63,518 nt of DNA from WLMZ01 sp037139095 (GCA_037139095.1 JBAXHD010000012.1:1-63518); one strand, 5' to 3'; counted from the first letter of the stretch, positions 17,307 to 27,163 are shown. The notes: a model not told the origin generated them from the sequence alone. Numbers and translations are program-made.

Positions 17307-18617
17307 TTAGCACTTGTGACTAATGGGCGAGGTAGACACGTTGATGAGCGAGCATTGGTCAGAACCGGGCCGCTGTAAGAACGCTTCGAGACGCGTGAGC
17401 TTGTCCAGCAAATCGCTCGGACTGCCCAAGATGACGGTGGCCCCTTCCTTGTCGGAGCCCGGCACTTTGAAGATCAGCGATAGGTCGCCGTTGTCAGCCA
17501 CATTGACCAACAGGGTGAGTGATCTCACCGTTGGACTGAGCGCCTCAACAAGCGCCGCAGCGCGAGTGAACGCCACACCTGCAGAGTTGCCAGCCTCAAC
17601 GTTGAGGCCTGAACCACGGATCAGCATGAAGTCGATGGGTTGGCCAGCGATCACGTCGACCACTACCCCATCGGCGGCCATAATGCGGAAGCGGCCATCA
17701 GAGCCGGCGTAGGTCGCAATCGGAACGCGCTCGACGATCTCGATAGTGGCGCTGTGCGGAAAGCTGACGGAGACCCGGGCTCGCTGTACCCATGGGCTGA
17801 GTTCGAGCTTGCGTTCGATGGAGCCAGTATCTACCAAGAGCGCAGGGGTACCCATCAGATCGTCGATGGCAATCTGCAGCGTTTGAGGATCGATGCGTCG
17901 AGCCCCGCTTGGCACGACCGACGAAATCGAGAACAGCGATGAGCCGAGCAACGTGAGGGCACCGGCTACAAGCAACACGCCGCCACCAACGAAGACAAGC
18001 CACTGCAGTCGGCGCTTGCCAATCTCTCGACGCACCGCGATTCGGCGCGCCCTGAGCCGAGGGTCCATCGATGCTGAACTCGCTGCGAGCGGGATGCCAC
18101 CCGACTGACCTTCGACTTCATCGCCGACTATTAGAATCGTGTTTCGCTCGGTGCTGCCGGTGTCATTCGAGGTTCGTACTGAACCACCGCGAAGTCGGTC
18201 GGTGCCTTCTTCGTCGAAATACATCGCATCGGGCTGATCCTCGCCGCCGATGACGATGGTGCGACGCTGCGGTGCTGGTTCGCCAGCAAGGGCGGCGTCG
18301 ACCTCACGGGTTTCAGGCTGAAGGGTTTCGGGCTGAAGGGTTTCGGACTGAAGGGTTTCAGGTTGAACGGCTGCGAGTTGAGAGGTGTCCACTGTGGGCC
18401 GCCACACATCGATGCTTGAGTCGATTGCAAACTCGCCGGCATCGGGCTCGGGCTCGGGCTGATTGATATCGAGCAGCAAGTCGATCGAGGGATCATCAAA
18501 GCTGGCGAGATCGGAAATGTCGTCGGGCAACGCAGCGCCGCCAAACGCTGCCGTGAGCTCATCGAGCACCTTGTCCGGCACGTCGTCGTCACCGACGGGA
18601 GGTTGCGACACGTTCAC
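17307..18617 (-). CDS. ftsQ: Cell division protein FtsQ (POTRA domain)
   Basis: Divisome membrane protein, 436 aa. An unusually long acidic cytoplasmic part (about 1-205) contains four QPETL/QSETL repeats. One TM follows (LQWLVFVGGGVLLVAGALTL, about 206-228). The extracytoplasmic POTRA domain comes next (SSVVPSGARRIDPQTLQIAI, then LSPWVQRARVSVSFPHSATI), followed by the FtsQ beta domain. GTG start at 18617 overlaps the murB stop (GTGA). Typical FtsQ cytoplasmic parts are much shorter, so the extension is the odd feature. Confidence 0.9.
   Translation of the reverse strand: MNVSQPPVGDDDVPDKVLDELTAAFGGAALPDDISDLASFDDPSIDLLLDINQPEPEPDAGEFAIDSSIDVWRPTVDTSQLAAVQPETLQSETLQPETLQPETREVDAALAGEPAPQRRTIVIGGEDQPDAMYFDEEGTDRLRGGSVRTSNDTGSTERNTILIVGDEVEGQSGGIPLAASSASMDPRLRARRIAVRREIGKRRLQWLVFVGGGVLLVAGALTLLGSSLFSISSVVPSGARRIDPQTLQIAIDDLMGTPALLVDTGSIERKLELSPWVQRARVSVSFPHSATIEIVERVPIATYAGSDGRFRIMAADGVVVDVIAGQPIDFMLIRGSGLNVEAGNSAGVAFTRAAALVEALSPTVRSLTLLVNVADNGDLSLIFKVPGSDKEGATVILGSPSDLLDKLTRLEAFLQRPGSDQCSLINVSTSPISHKC
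18309..18368. repeat. Four 15-base tandem repeats in ftsQ
   Basis: Units of 15 bases (GGTTTCAGGCTGAAG and close variants on the + strand) start at 18309, 18324, 18339 and 18354. They encode the pentapeptide QPETL in the cytoplasmic region of FtsQ. The copies differ by 1-3 bases. Confidence 0.85.
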
Positions 18618-19585
18618 AGCTGAACTCCAGGCGTGTCGTCGCTGACCGCATCAGAGAATCCGACCAGACGAACTTCGCTGCGCAGCACAAAGCCAGTCTC
18701 GGCTGCAACTCGATCGCGTACGAACTGAATCAGGTCGCGAACGTCGCTGGCGCGACCACCTTCGGAACCTTGAATGAAGTTCGCATGCTTGTCGGAGACA
18801 GACGCTGAGCCGAGCACAAAACCGCGGAGGCCTACGCTGTCGATGAGTTCGCCGGCTGCGAGTTCGCCGGGAATCGGGTTCACAAACACCGAGCCCGCGT
18901 TTTGGCCACCGGGTTGGTGCTCGCGTCGCCAATGCACGATCTCGTTCAGCTCGCGCTCGGACTTGTCGCGATCGCCATGGGCGAGTTGCAGTCGCGCTTC
19001 GATGACAAGTTGATGATCGGCGAGGTCGCTGCCCCTGAACCGCAGACCGAGAGATCCGGCTTGTACCCACGCACAACGATTCGTGTGCAAGTCGAACAGG
19101 CGGGCTTCGACCAAACTCTGTGCCATGTCGCCTCCGTGGCCGCCGGCGTTCATACGAACAGCTCCCCCGATGCTGCCCGGCACACCAACCGCCCACTCGA
19201 ACCCGGTGAGCGATGCGGCGACCAAGCGGCGCGCTAACTGCGGCAGCGCCAGCGCGGCTGCGGCGACGACCTGTGTGTGCTCGATCGAAAAATCGGAGCC
19301 CAACTCAGAAAGCATCACGGCGATACCTGCGAACCCGTTGTCGGCAATGAGCACGTTTGAGCCACGTCCGAGAATGAGCACGGGCAACTGGGTGACAGCG
19401 AGCGCATCGGCAACCGTGTGTAAATCTGTGATGCTGCGCGGCCGGACCATGATGGCCGCGCTACCTCCGACGCGATAGGTGGTGAGCGGAGCGAGGGGCA
19501 CGTCAACTTCGGCGAGGTCACCGAGCAGAGCTACAGCATCTTTGATGCGATCTCCATTGTCATCGCCAGCCACGTGCCGATTCAT
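18614..19585 (-). CDS. murB: UDP-N-acetylenolpyruvoylglucosamine reductase
   Basis: FAD-dependent reductase making UDP-MurNAc, 323 aa. FAD-binding elements: TTYRVGGSAAIMVRP, GRGSNVLIADNGFAGIAV and VPGSIGGAVRMNAGGHGGDM. The catalytic Ser region is GSVFVNP (NAGSVFVNP). Start at 19585 is chosen because the TGATG shared with the murC stop couples the genes; the frame extends further but lies inside murC. The ftsQ start overlaps its own stop by 4 bases. Confidence 0.95.
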   Translation of the reverse strand: MNRHVAGDDNGDRIKDAVALLGDLAEVDVPLAPLTTYRVGGSAAIMVRPRSITDLHTVADALAVTQLPVLILGRGSNVLIADNGFAGIAVMLSELGSDFSIEHTQVVAAAALALPQLARRLVAASLTGFEWAVGVPGSIGGAVRMNAGGHGGDMAQSLVEARLFDLHTNRCAWVQAGSLGLRFRGSDLADHQLVIEARLQLAHGDRDKSERELNEIVHWRREHQPGGQNAGSVFVNPIPGELAAGELIDSVGLRGFVLGSASVSDKHANFIQGSEGGRASDVRDLIQFVRDRVAAETGFVLRSEVRLVGFSDAVSDDTPGVQL

Positions 19586-20988
19586 CAGATCAACGTTTCG
19601 CGCGAACGGCCGTACTGAAGCACCTCGGATGGCAGCGACGCGATGTCTCCGCAACCCATGGAGATCGACACATCGCCAGGGCGAAGCGCACTCGCGAGGT
19701 ACTCGACAAGATCGCTGCGTCGCGGCAACCACACCACGGCGGCATGTGGATGCGCATCGAGAACCGCGTTCACAACCAACTTGCCGGTTACTCCTGGAAT
19801 GGGTTCCGTGCCTGAGGCGAAAATATCGGTGATCACCACGAGGTCAGCATCGACAAACGCGTCGCGATATTCGGGCCAGAGTTCGGCCATGCGGTTATAG
19901 CGATTGGGCTGAAACACGGCAACGATTCGTTGCCAATCGTCGCCGCTGCTGCGAGCAGCGCTCAGCACTGCCGCGATTTCGCTGGGCAGGTGCGCGTAGT
20001 CATCAACCAACGTTGCACCCTGATACTTGCCGCGAAGATCGAATCGTCGAGCGACACCGCCGAATCGCCCAAGAGCGCGAACGGCAGCTTCGAACGACAC
20101 CCCGATGCTCATCGCCATCGCGATAACGCCGGTGGCATTTTGAACGTTGTGCTTTCCGCGCAGCGGCAAATGCACCTCGCCGAGCCTCTGACCGAGGTAC
20201 TCGACCACGAACCGGAACGACCCGTTGTCGGCACGCAACTGCACTGCCCGATAATGCGCCGTCTCGGCCAAGCCGTATGTGACTCCTCCGCACTTCGTTG
20301 CCAACTGAGCGCACACCTTGTCGTCGGCGCACAACACTTTGGGACCAGCAATGTTTGCCAGGTACTGGTCGAACGAAGCCACGATGCCATCGAATGATCC
20401 GTAGTGATCAAGATGATCGACCTCGACGTTGGTGAGGATCGTTCCATACAGCGGCAACTCAAGATGTGTGCCGTCGCTTTCGTCGGCCTCAACAACAAAC
20501 CAGTCAGAGCCAGTCCACTGCGCCCCTGTGCCCATGTCGGTGACGTCTCCACCGATGACGAAACTTGGCCTCAGCCCAGCTTCGGCCATCACCAACATCA
20601 GCATGCTCGACGTGGTGGTCTTGCCGTGCGTGCCGGCAACCCCTATCGACCGGGCCCGAGCGCAGATGCCCGCCAGTATTCCGGCACGACGCAACACGGT
20701 GATGCCCTGCTGGCGCGCTTCGTGGAGTTCTACGTTCTTAGCGGGCACAGCCGTGCTGGCAGTAACGGCATCGACGCCATGCACGGAGGATCGTTGATGA
20801 CCCACCTGCACGGCCACACCCGCGGCGCGAAGCCTGTCGAGAATTGGCTTCTCGCGGATGTCGCTGCCCGAAACATCGTGACCCATCTCGGCCAACACAA
20901 TCGCAATCGCACTCATTCCCGGCCCACCCACGCCAACTACGTGGAGGCGCTTTGGTTCGCTGAGATCAATTGGGGATGTCGGTGTCAT
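19585..20988 (-). CDS. murC: UDP-N-acetylmuramate--L-alanine ligase
   Basis: ATP-dependent Mur ligase adding L-Ala to UDP-MurNAc, 467 aa. The N-terminal Rossmann domain has HVVGVGGPGMSAIAIVLAEM. The P-loop is GVAGTHGKTTTSSML, and the metal/carbamate region contains EADESDGTHLEL and NVEVDHLDHYGS. The C-terminal domain has DDYAHLPSEIAAVL. ATG at 20988 overlaps the murG stop by 4 bases. Next gene is murB with 1-base overlap. Confidence 0.97.
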   Translation of the reverse strand: MTPTSPIDLSEPKRLHVVGVGGPGMSAIAIVLAEMGHDVSGSDIREKPILDRLRAAGVAVQVGHQRSSVHGVDAVTASTAVPAKNVELHEARQQGITVLRRAGILAGICARARSIGVAGTHGKTTTSSMLMLVMAEAGLRPSFVIGGDVTDMGTGAQWTGSDWFVVEADESDGTHLELPLYGTILTNVEVDHLDHYGSFDGIVASFDQYLANIAGPKVLCADDKVCAQLATKCGGVTYGLAETAHYRAVQLRADNGSFRFVVEYLGQRLGEVHLPLRGKHNVQNATGVIAMAMSIGVSFEAAVRALGRFGGVARRFDLRGKYQGATLVDDYAHLPSEIAAVLSAARSSGDDWQRIVAVFQPNRYNRMAELWPEYRDAFVDADLVVITDIFASGTEPIPGVTGKLVVNAVLDAHPHAAVVWLPRRSDLVEYLASALRPGDVSISMGCGDIASLPSEVLQYGRSRETLI

Positions 20989-22097
20989 CGCTGCTCCGCC
21001 ATGAGTTCGATGACGTTGGCAAGCCGACCGCTGCGATGGATCTCGCCAACCGCGTAGGCCGAAGCCGCCATCTCTTGCAAACTGGCCGGATCGTGGAAGA
21101 GCCCATTCACCAGGGTTGCGAGGCGCAAGCCTGACAGCTCGGATTCGGGAAGCACCACTGCCGCGCCGATTGATCCGAGGACGCTTGCGTTATCGGTTTG
21201 GTGATCCTCGGCCGCACCGGGCCACGGAATGATGATGGCCGGGACGCCGGCTGTAGAAAGTTCGGCGATGGTGCTTGCGCCCGCTCGCGTGATCATCAAA
21301 TCGGCAGCCGCATAGACCTGCACCATGTGATCTTCGTAGCCGATTACGTCGTACATGATGCCGTTCTCGCCCGAGTGCGACGGCGCCGCATCGGCTAAGA
21401 AGCGCTCGCCCACTACGTGACGAACCGCAAGCTCAGGTCGGCTCTCAAAAATTTCGACCATTTCGGTGACAGCCTCATTGATGGCTTTCGAACCCAGAGA
21501 CCCGCTGAACACCGCAACGAGAAATCGATCGTCGGGAATACCGAGTTGTTTGCGAGCATCGTCTCGCGCAGCCATGCGATCGAGAGCAATCAGTTCGCTG
21601 CGAACCGGCGCCCCGGTCATGCGCGCATGCGGCAACTTTGATCCTTCGAATGCCACCGCGCAGACGTTTGCGAAACGAGCGCTCACTCGGGTTGCCAAAC
21701 CTGGACGGCGGTCGTAACTCACGACCACGATCGGAATGTGCGCAAGACGCGCCGCAAATGTTGCGGGAAAGCTCGCGTAGCCACCCACCGACACAACCAC
21801 CGATGGGCGCAGTTGTTTCAAGAGCGAGCGAGCCGCCAACGTTGCTCGAATCAGCTTCAAAGGAAAGGCGATGTTGCTCAGGGCAAGCCGCCGCTGCAAA
21901 CCCACGACATCGAGAAAGTGGTGCGGATACGGCGAATCTTTGAGCAAACGCGTTTCGATTCCACGGCGCGCACCGACGTAGACAATCTCGTCGGCTCGAT
22001 GACCGGCGGCAACGAGGCTGTCGGCAATCGCCAACGCAGGCAGCACATGGCCCGCCGTGCCACCACCAGTAATCACAGCAAACGCTGTCGGGTTCAT
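20985..22097 (-). CDS. murG: UDP-GlcNAc: lipid I N-acetylglucosaminyltransferase
   Basis: GT-B glycosyltransferase converting lipid I to lipid II at the inner membrane face, 370 aa. N-terminal glycine loop ITGGGTAGHVLPALAIADSL and second loop VSVGGYASFPATFAARL are diagnostic. C-terminal donor-binding part has VFSGSLGSKAINEAV, TRAGASTIAELSTAGVPAI and PWPGAAEDHQTDNA. Start at 22097 lies 7 bases after the ftsW stop. An in-frame extension to 22187 lies within ftsW and is rejected. Confidence 0.97.
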   Translation of the reverse strand: MNPTAFAVITGGGTAGHVLPALAIADSLVAAGHRADEIVYVGARRGIETRLLKDSPYPHHFLDVVGLQRRLALSNIAFPLKLIRATLAARSLLKQLRPSVVVSVGGYASFPATFAARLAHIPIVVVSYDRRPGLATRVSARFANVCAVAFEGSKLPHARMTGAPVRSELIALDRMAARDDARKQLGIPDDRFLVAVFSGSLGSKAINEAVTEMVEIFESRPELAVRHVVGERFLADAAPSHSGENGIMYDVIGYEDHMVQVYAAADLMITRAGASTIAELSTAGVPAIIIPWPGAAEDHQTDNASVLGSIGAAVVLPESELSGLRLATLVNGLFHDPASLQEMAASAYAVGEIHRSGRLANVIELMAEQR

Positions 22098-22104
22098 GTG
22101 GCCA

Positions 22105-23301
22105 CTACCGCGCGTGACGGGACACGTTGAGCAACAGTCCTGCACCGACCATGCACGACAGCAACGAACTGCCGCCCGACGACACAAATGGCAACGTGAG
22201 GCCGGTTACGGGCATTGCGCCTGTGACGCCGCCTACGTTGATCACGGCCTGAATCGCAAGCCAGGCAACGACTCCTCCAGCGAGCAAGGCGCCGAATCGA
22301 TCATGCGCGTTGATGGCCACCTGAATGCCGAAATAGGTCAGCAACACGAATCCGCCGATCACGGCGACAACACCGACAAGTCCGATTTCTTCACCGATGA
22401 CAGCGAAGATGAAGTCGCTGTGGGCCAACGGAAGGTAACCCCACTTCGATGGACCGCTGCCGACGCCGGTGCCGCTCACGCCGCCGGTAGCCATGCCGAT
22501 CATTGCTTGGTACACCTGATAGCTCAAGTGATCCTTGTGAGCAGTGATGTCGAGAAACGCCGTGAAGCGATTGAAGCGACGCGTGCTGCTGAAGATCAGA
22601 ACGCCAAGGGCTGCCGTTGCGCCGACGCCGCAAATGGCCATGGGCACAATTGGACTTCCCGCAATGAACACCACGGCAAAGAGAATCGCTGCCAACACGA
22701 TGGCCGACCCAAGGTCGCCCTGCAGCGCACACAACACAACCCCAGACCCGCCAGCCAAAGCGAGCGGCTTTACGGTTGGCCAAAACTTCGACATGTCATT
22801 GCTACTGCGGGCCAGAACATGCGCCCCGTAGACGATGACGCCAACTTTGAGAAACTCAGACGGCTGGAATCCGATCGGCCCGATAAAGACCCACGCGCGC
22901 GATTCGTTGACCGATCGGCCGAGGCCCGGAACGAACGGCAAGAACATCAGCCCCAAGGTGACCGAAAGCAAGGCTCCGGCGAAACGACGCCATTTGTAGT
23001 ACGGCACCTTGGCCGCGACGATCATCGCTGCGCCACCACATACGGCCCAGATCAGCTGGCGGTTAAACAAACGCCACGGCGAGTTACCGCGATGGAACGA
23101 GGTAATCGCAGAGGCCGAAAAGACCATGACCAAGCCAAGCATCGTGAGACCCGTCACGATGAAGGCAATCACATAGAACGACGTAGACGGTGGCCCCATC
23201 GGCTTGCGATTCGAACCTCGGTCGGGACGCTGACGCTGAGCGGACATCCGCTCAAGGGCCTGGCGTCGGCGCTCGCTCATCATTGTTGACGAAGTGCTCA
23301 T
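22105..23301 (-). CDS. ftsW: Lipid II polymerase FtsW (SEDS family)
   Basis: Septal peptidoglycan glycosyltransferase of the SEDS family, 398 aa, about ten membrane helices after a basic N-terminus (SERRRQALERMSAQRQRP). Conserved sequences: VMVFSASAI, NESRAWVFIGPIGFQPSEFLK, GDLGSAIVLA and the C-terminal LPFVSSGGSSLLS. Start ATG at 23301 overlaps the murD stop by one base (TGATG). It works with the FtsI-type transpeptidase at 27164. Confidence 0.95.
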   Translation of the reverse strand: MSTSSTMMSERRRQALERMSAQRQRPDRGSNRKPMGPPSTSFYVIAFIVTGLTMLGLVMVFSASAITSFHRGNSPWRLFNRQLIWAVCGGAAMIVAAKVPYYKWRRFAGALLSVTLGLMFLPFVPGLGRSVNESRAWVFIGPIGFQPSEFLKVGVIVYGAHVLARSSNDMSKFWPTVKPLALAGGSGVVLCALQGDLGSAIVLAAILFAVVFIAGSPIVPMAICGVGATAALGVLIFSSTRRFNRFTAFLDITAHKDHLSYQVYQAMIGMATGGVSGTGVGSGPSKWGYLPLAHSDFIFAVIGEEIGLVGVVAVIGGFVLLTYFGIQVAINAHDRFGALLAGGVVAWLAIQAVINVGGVTGAMPVTGLTLPFVSSGGSSLLSCMVGAGLLLNVSRHAR

Positions 23302-24668
23302 CAGGTCATTCGCCCCTCGCCCAGATACGCATGCACGCACTCACGATAGTCATCACCGCGTGCCGGGTAGCCGCCATCGGGATACCAGTCGAAACTGGCG
23401 CACCCCGGAGACAGCACAACGGCATCGCCACTACGTGCCATTGAGCCTGCGATTTCGACAGCCTCGCGCATTGACGTTGCTCGCTGAATCGGGCAGATCC
23501 CGGTGAACGCGTCGGCGATGATGTCGCTTGATTCGCCGATGGCTACAACACCGCGCATGCGTTGTGGCTCAGACGCAAGCGAGGCCAGATCGAGACCCTT
23601 GTTGCGACCACCAGCGATGAGCACCAGATGGTTAAACGCTCGAATCGCGGTGAGCGCAGCATGAGGCGTGGTTGCCTTTGAGTCGTTATACCAGCGCACG
23701 CCGTCGCCGTCACCAACCGGCTCAATACGGTGCGGTGGCCCAGCAAACGAGCGCAGCGCCGTTGCAATCGCAGCCGTGCCAGCAAGTCCGCTCTGCTCAA
23801 CCAGCGCTGCCGCCGCGAGAGCATTGGTGATGTCGTGGGGCAACGACCGGCGCATTTCATCGACCGAGCACAACGTGCCCCGCGGGCCAACCAGTGCCCC
23901 GCCCACAACTGGCAGGCGTTCGCAGCGATAGTCGGCGCCAGTAAGTCCAAAGCTCAGGCGACGTCCGCGAACCCCATCGAGATGTCGCATAACGACGGGG
24001 TCGTCGGCGAAGCCAAGAGCAACGTCGTCGGGGCGTTGATGGAGCCAGAGACGCGCCTTGGCGGCTTCGTAGCTCGCAAGGTCGGCGTGCCAGTTGAGGT
24101 GATCGGGAGCGAGGTTGAGCCACGCAGCAGCTTCGGCGCGAAACATCGTGGTCCAACTCAATCGAAAGCTGCTGCACTCAACGACAAAGGCGTCGCGAGA
24201 CGGATCACCGATTGCCTCAATGAGTGGAATGTCGGTGTTGCCGACAGCGACAGCATTGAGTCCGCCGGCGATGAGCATGTCGGTGGCGAGCAACGTGGTC
24301 GTGGTCTTGCCATCGGTGCCGGTGACCGCCAGCATCGGCCGCGGTCCGCCACTGCGTTGTTGTTCCCACTCGTAGGCAAGGTCAATCTCTGTGCGCAACG
24401 GCTTACTCAACGCCAATGCTGCAACGACCACCGCGTGCGTTTCCGGCACACCGGGGGCAGGCGCCACAAAGTCGCAGTCGGCTACTAAACGCTGAATGGT
24501 CGCTTCATCAGGAGACGCAACGAGGTCAATGCCGTACTGGTGAGCAACAGCGACCTTGGCGTCGTTTATCGAATCATCTGCTGCAACAACGGTGTAGCCA
24601 CGTTGCACCAGTGCCCGAATCGTTGCCGTGCCCGCAATGGCAACGCCGTACACCAACACGCGAGGCAT
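23301..24668 (-). CDS. murD: UDP-N-acetylmuramoyl-L-alanine--D-glutamate ligase
   Basis: Mur ligase adding D-Glu, 455 aa. P-loop is VTGTDGKTTTTLLATDML. Other family landmarks are NLAPDHLNWHADLASYEAAK, YNDSKATTPHAALTAI and LIAGGRNKGLDLASL. The C-terminus SPGCASFDWYPDGGYPARGD is the SPACASFD-type motif with Gly in place of the usual Ala. Its ATG at 24668 overlaps the mraY stop by one base. Confidence 0.97.
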   Translation of the reverse strand: MPRVLVYGVAIAGTATIRALVQRGYTVVAADDSINDAKVAVAHQYGIDLVASPDEATIQRLVADCDFVAPAPGVPETHAVVVAALALSKPLRTEIDLAYEWEQQRSGGPRPMLAVTGTDGKTTTTLLATDMLIAGGLNAVAVGNTDIPLIEAIGDPSRDAFVVECSSFRLSWTTMFRAEAAAWLNLAPDHLNWHADLASYEAAKARLWLHQRPDDVALGFADDPVVMRHLDGVRGRRLSFGLTGADYRCERLPVVGGALVGPRGTLCSVDEMRRSLPHDITNALAAAALVEQSGLAGTAAIATALRSFAGPPHRIEPVGDGDGVRWYNDSKATTPHAALTAIRAFNHLVLIAGGRNKGLDLASLASEPQRMRGVVAIGESSDIIADAFTGICPIQRATSMREAVEIAGSMARSGDAVVLSPGCASFDWYPDGGYPARGDDYRECVHAYLGEGRMT

Positions 24669-25714
24669 CAGCCATGTACCTGCTTGGTGAAGTCAGCGAT
24701 GAACAACGCCAGCGCGCTCGCAACGCAGATACCCGAGATCAGCCAGAACCGAACGATCACCGTGGTCTCGGGCCAACCAAGCAGTTCGAAGTGATGATGA
24801 ATGGGTGACATCTTGAACAGACGCTTCTTGCGGCCGCTGGCCTTGAACACTGTCATCTGAATGCCTACCGAGCCAGCCTCGATCACGTTGATACCGCAAA
24901 TCAGAATCAACAACAGGTGAGTGTTGAGCGTGAGCGCCAGCAGGGCCAGTGCAGTACCGAGCGCAAGCGCACCGACGTCGCCCATAAAGATCCGCGCTGG
25001 CGCGGCGTTGAACCACAGAAAGCCTCCGCACGCACCTGCGAAGGCTGCGGCGAGCACGGCCAAGTCGAGCGGGTTGACCACATCGGCATAGATACCGCGA
25101 TAGCGAAGCGCCACGTAGCCAATAATGGTGAACGCCAAAAAACCCATCATCGCTGAGCCCGCAGCTAATCCATCGAGCCCATCGGTGACATTGACAGCGT
25201 TGCTCGTGGCCCAAATCATCGTGGCCGCCCAAAGCACCCAGACGTACCACGGCATGTGCCAATCGGGTAGGTCGGCCCGCGTGAACGACAATGTGGTGCT
25301 GATGCTCGTAGCGCTCACCAACCACAATGCGAACAACGCGCTCAGCCCGAAGGTGATGTAACTCTTCTTCTTCCAGAACAGACCACGGTTGTGCGCGCGC
25401 TTCACCTTGAGGTAGTCGTCGATAAAGCCCATTCCCGCCATCACGAGAATGGCGATCCACGCAATCTCGGCCTGTCGCGAAAAAGCGAGATCGCGAACGT
25501 GAGCCACCATCCACCCGGCAAAGGCCGCGGCAACAATGGCCAGGCCTCCCATGGTGGGTGTGCCGGCCTTGCTCATGTGATGCTCTGGGCCATTGTCTTC
25601 CTTGCCCAGAATCGGCTGACCCTTGCCACTCGCCCGAAAAAACGAAATGACGATGCGTGTACCGAACATCGACACCACCATCGCAGTAGCTCCGGCAAAA
25701 ATTATGGCAATCAC
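24668..25714 (-). CDS. mraY: Phospho-N-acetylmuramoyl-pentapeptide-transferase
   Basis: Membrane enzyme making lipid I from UDP-MurNAc-pentapeptide and undecaprenyl phosphate, 348 aa, about ten TMs. Conserved loops: HMSKAGTPTMGGLAI, GFIDDYLKVKRAHNRGL (Asp-Asp pair), NAVNVTDGLDGLAAGSAM, FMGDVGALALGTAL and the HHHFELLGWPETTV loop. GTG start at 25714 overlaps the murE stop (GTGA). In most clusters murF sits just before mraY; here murE does. Confidence 0.97.
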   Translation of the reverse strand: MIAIIFAGATAMVVSMFGTRIVISFFRASGKGQPILGKEDNGPEHHMSKAGTPTMGGLAIVAAAFAGWMVAHVRDLAFSRQAEIAWIAILVMAGMGFIDDYLKVKRAHNRGLFWKKKSYITFGLSALFALWLVSATSISTTLSFTRADLPDWHMPWYVWVLWAATMIWATSNAVNVTDGLDGLAAGSAMMGFLAFTIIGYVALRYRGIYADVVNPLDLAVLAAAFAGACGGFLWFNAAPARIFMGDVGALALGTALALLALTLNTHLLLILICGINVIEAGSVGIQMTVFKASGRKKRLFKMSPIHHHFELLGWPETTVIVRFWLISGICVASALALFIADFTKQVHG

Positions 25715-27153
25715 GACATGTTCTCCAGCAGGGTTCGAGCAGCAATTCGGTCGTCGAAGAACGAAACGGTGGTGTGAACTGTTTGTGTGGTTTCGTGACC
25801 CTTTCCAGCAATGATCACGACATCACCCGTACCGGCGGACCGGAGCGCAATGGCTATGGCGGCAAGACGATCTGGCTCCACCACGGCCTTCTCACGGTAG
25901 TCGTCAGGCACTCCCGCAATGATGTCATTGATGATCGCGAGCGGTACCTCTGAGCGGGGGTTATCTGAGGTGACCACTACTTGATCTGCCGCCGTGACAG
26001 CTTCGAACCCCATCAGCGGACGTTTTTGCTGATCGCGATCCCCGCCACAGCCGAACACCACTATGACCCGATGACCGCCCGCAACTTGGCGCGCGCTCGC
26101 AATGACCTCACGAAGAGCGTCGGGCGTATGGGCAAAATCGACAATCACTTCAAAGTCCTGCCCGGCATCTACTCGTTCGAATCGGCCCGGCACTTGAGTA
26201 GTTGTTGCAACCGCTTCAGCGATATCGGCGAGATCGAAACCAAGCACGTCGAGCGTGGTGACCGCCGCGAGGCTATTCATCACATTGAACGCGCCGCCGA
26301 GCGCCACACGAATGCGTTGACCGCGCCACGTGTACGAGTGCTCGAACGAGCCGAGTTCAAGATCAACCGCATCGTTGCGTGAGAACGGCGACGTAGGAAT
26401 CGACACCGTGTCGACGAGCAGACGTCCGTGCACATCGTCGACGTTGACGACGCCGTGCTCACTGAGATCGGACTCGAACAGCCGTGCCTTCGCCGCAAAA
26501 TATCGTTCGGGCGTGCCGTGCAGATCGAGATGGTCGATACCGAAACTAGTGAATACTGCAACGCGAAACTGCGTGCCAAGCACGCGGTCGAGCGCGAGCG
26601 CATGCGAAGAGACTTCCATCGCAACCGTTGCGCATCCCTGCGCTTTGAACTCGGCAAGTCGACGTTGCAGATCAGGGGCTTCTGGCGTTGTGTGCGCGCC
26701 GAACAACGTGCCGATGGTGCCCGTTGGCGAGCCAAGGTGGTTCAACGCGCATGTGAGGATGTGCGCCGTGGTCGTCTTGCCGTTCGTACCGGTGATGCCC
26801 ACGACATCAAGCTCGCGGCTCGGGTATCCAAAGAATGCACTCGACAAGCGCGCCATGGCGGGCCGGGTCTGATCAACCAGAATCTGCACTGCGTCGCCGA
26901 CATTGTCGAGCTTGCGCTCAACGACCAGCGCAGCCGCTCCGGCTGTTACCGCAGATGCCGCAAACTCATGGCCGTCGACGCGGTCGCCAGGCGAACAAAA
27001 GAACATTGAGCCGGGCTTGACCCGACGCGAGTCGAACGCAACATCAGTGATTACGGGGTCAACAACTGAAGCGCCTGGAATCAGTTCGCGCACACGCACA
27101 TCTGGAGTGCGAGCAAGAATTTCTGAAAGTTGATCGGACGAAGACCCGCTCAT
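25711..27153 (-). CDS. murE: UDP-MurNAc-tripeptide synthetase (meso-diaminopimelate adding)
   Basis: Mur ligase adding the third stem residue, 480 aa. P-loop GITGTNGKTTTAHILTCAL and carbamate Lys region (FAAKARLFESDLSEHG) are present. The specificity motif reads SDNPRSE; DNPR is the signature for meso-diaminopimelate, so the wall is predicted A1gamma type. Start at 27153 is chosen since the upstream extension overlaps ftsI and is not conserved in character. Stop overlaps mraY by 4 bases, leaving no murF between them. Confidence 0.96.
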   Translation of the reverse strand: MSGSSSDQLSEILARTPDVRVRELIPGASVVDPVITDVAFDSRRVKPGSMFFCSPGDRVDGHEFAASAVTAGAAALVVERKLDNVGDAVQILVDQTRPAMARLSSAFFGYPSRELDVVGITGTNGKTTTAHILTCALNHLGSPTGTIGTLFGAHTTPEAPDLQRRLAEFKAQGCATVAMEVSSHALALDRVLGTQFRVAVFTSFGIDHLDLHGTPERYFAAKARLFESDLSEHGVVNVDDVHGRLLVDTVSIPTSPFSRNDAVDLELGSFEHSYTWRGQRIRVALGGAFNVMNSLAAVTTLDVLGFDLADIAEAVATTTQVPGRFERVDAGQDFEVIVDFAHTPDALREVIASARQVAGGHRVIVVFGCGGDRDQQKRPLMGFEAVTAADQVVVTSDNPRSEVPLAIINDIIAGVPDDYREKAVVEPDRLAAIAIALRSAGTGDVVIIAGKGHETTQTVHTTVSFFDDRIAARTLLENMS

Positions 27154-27163
27154 CGCCCGGCCA

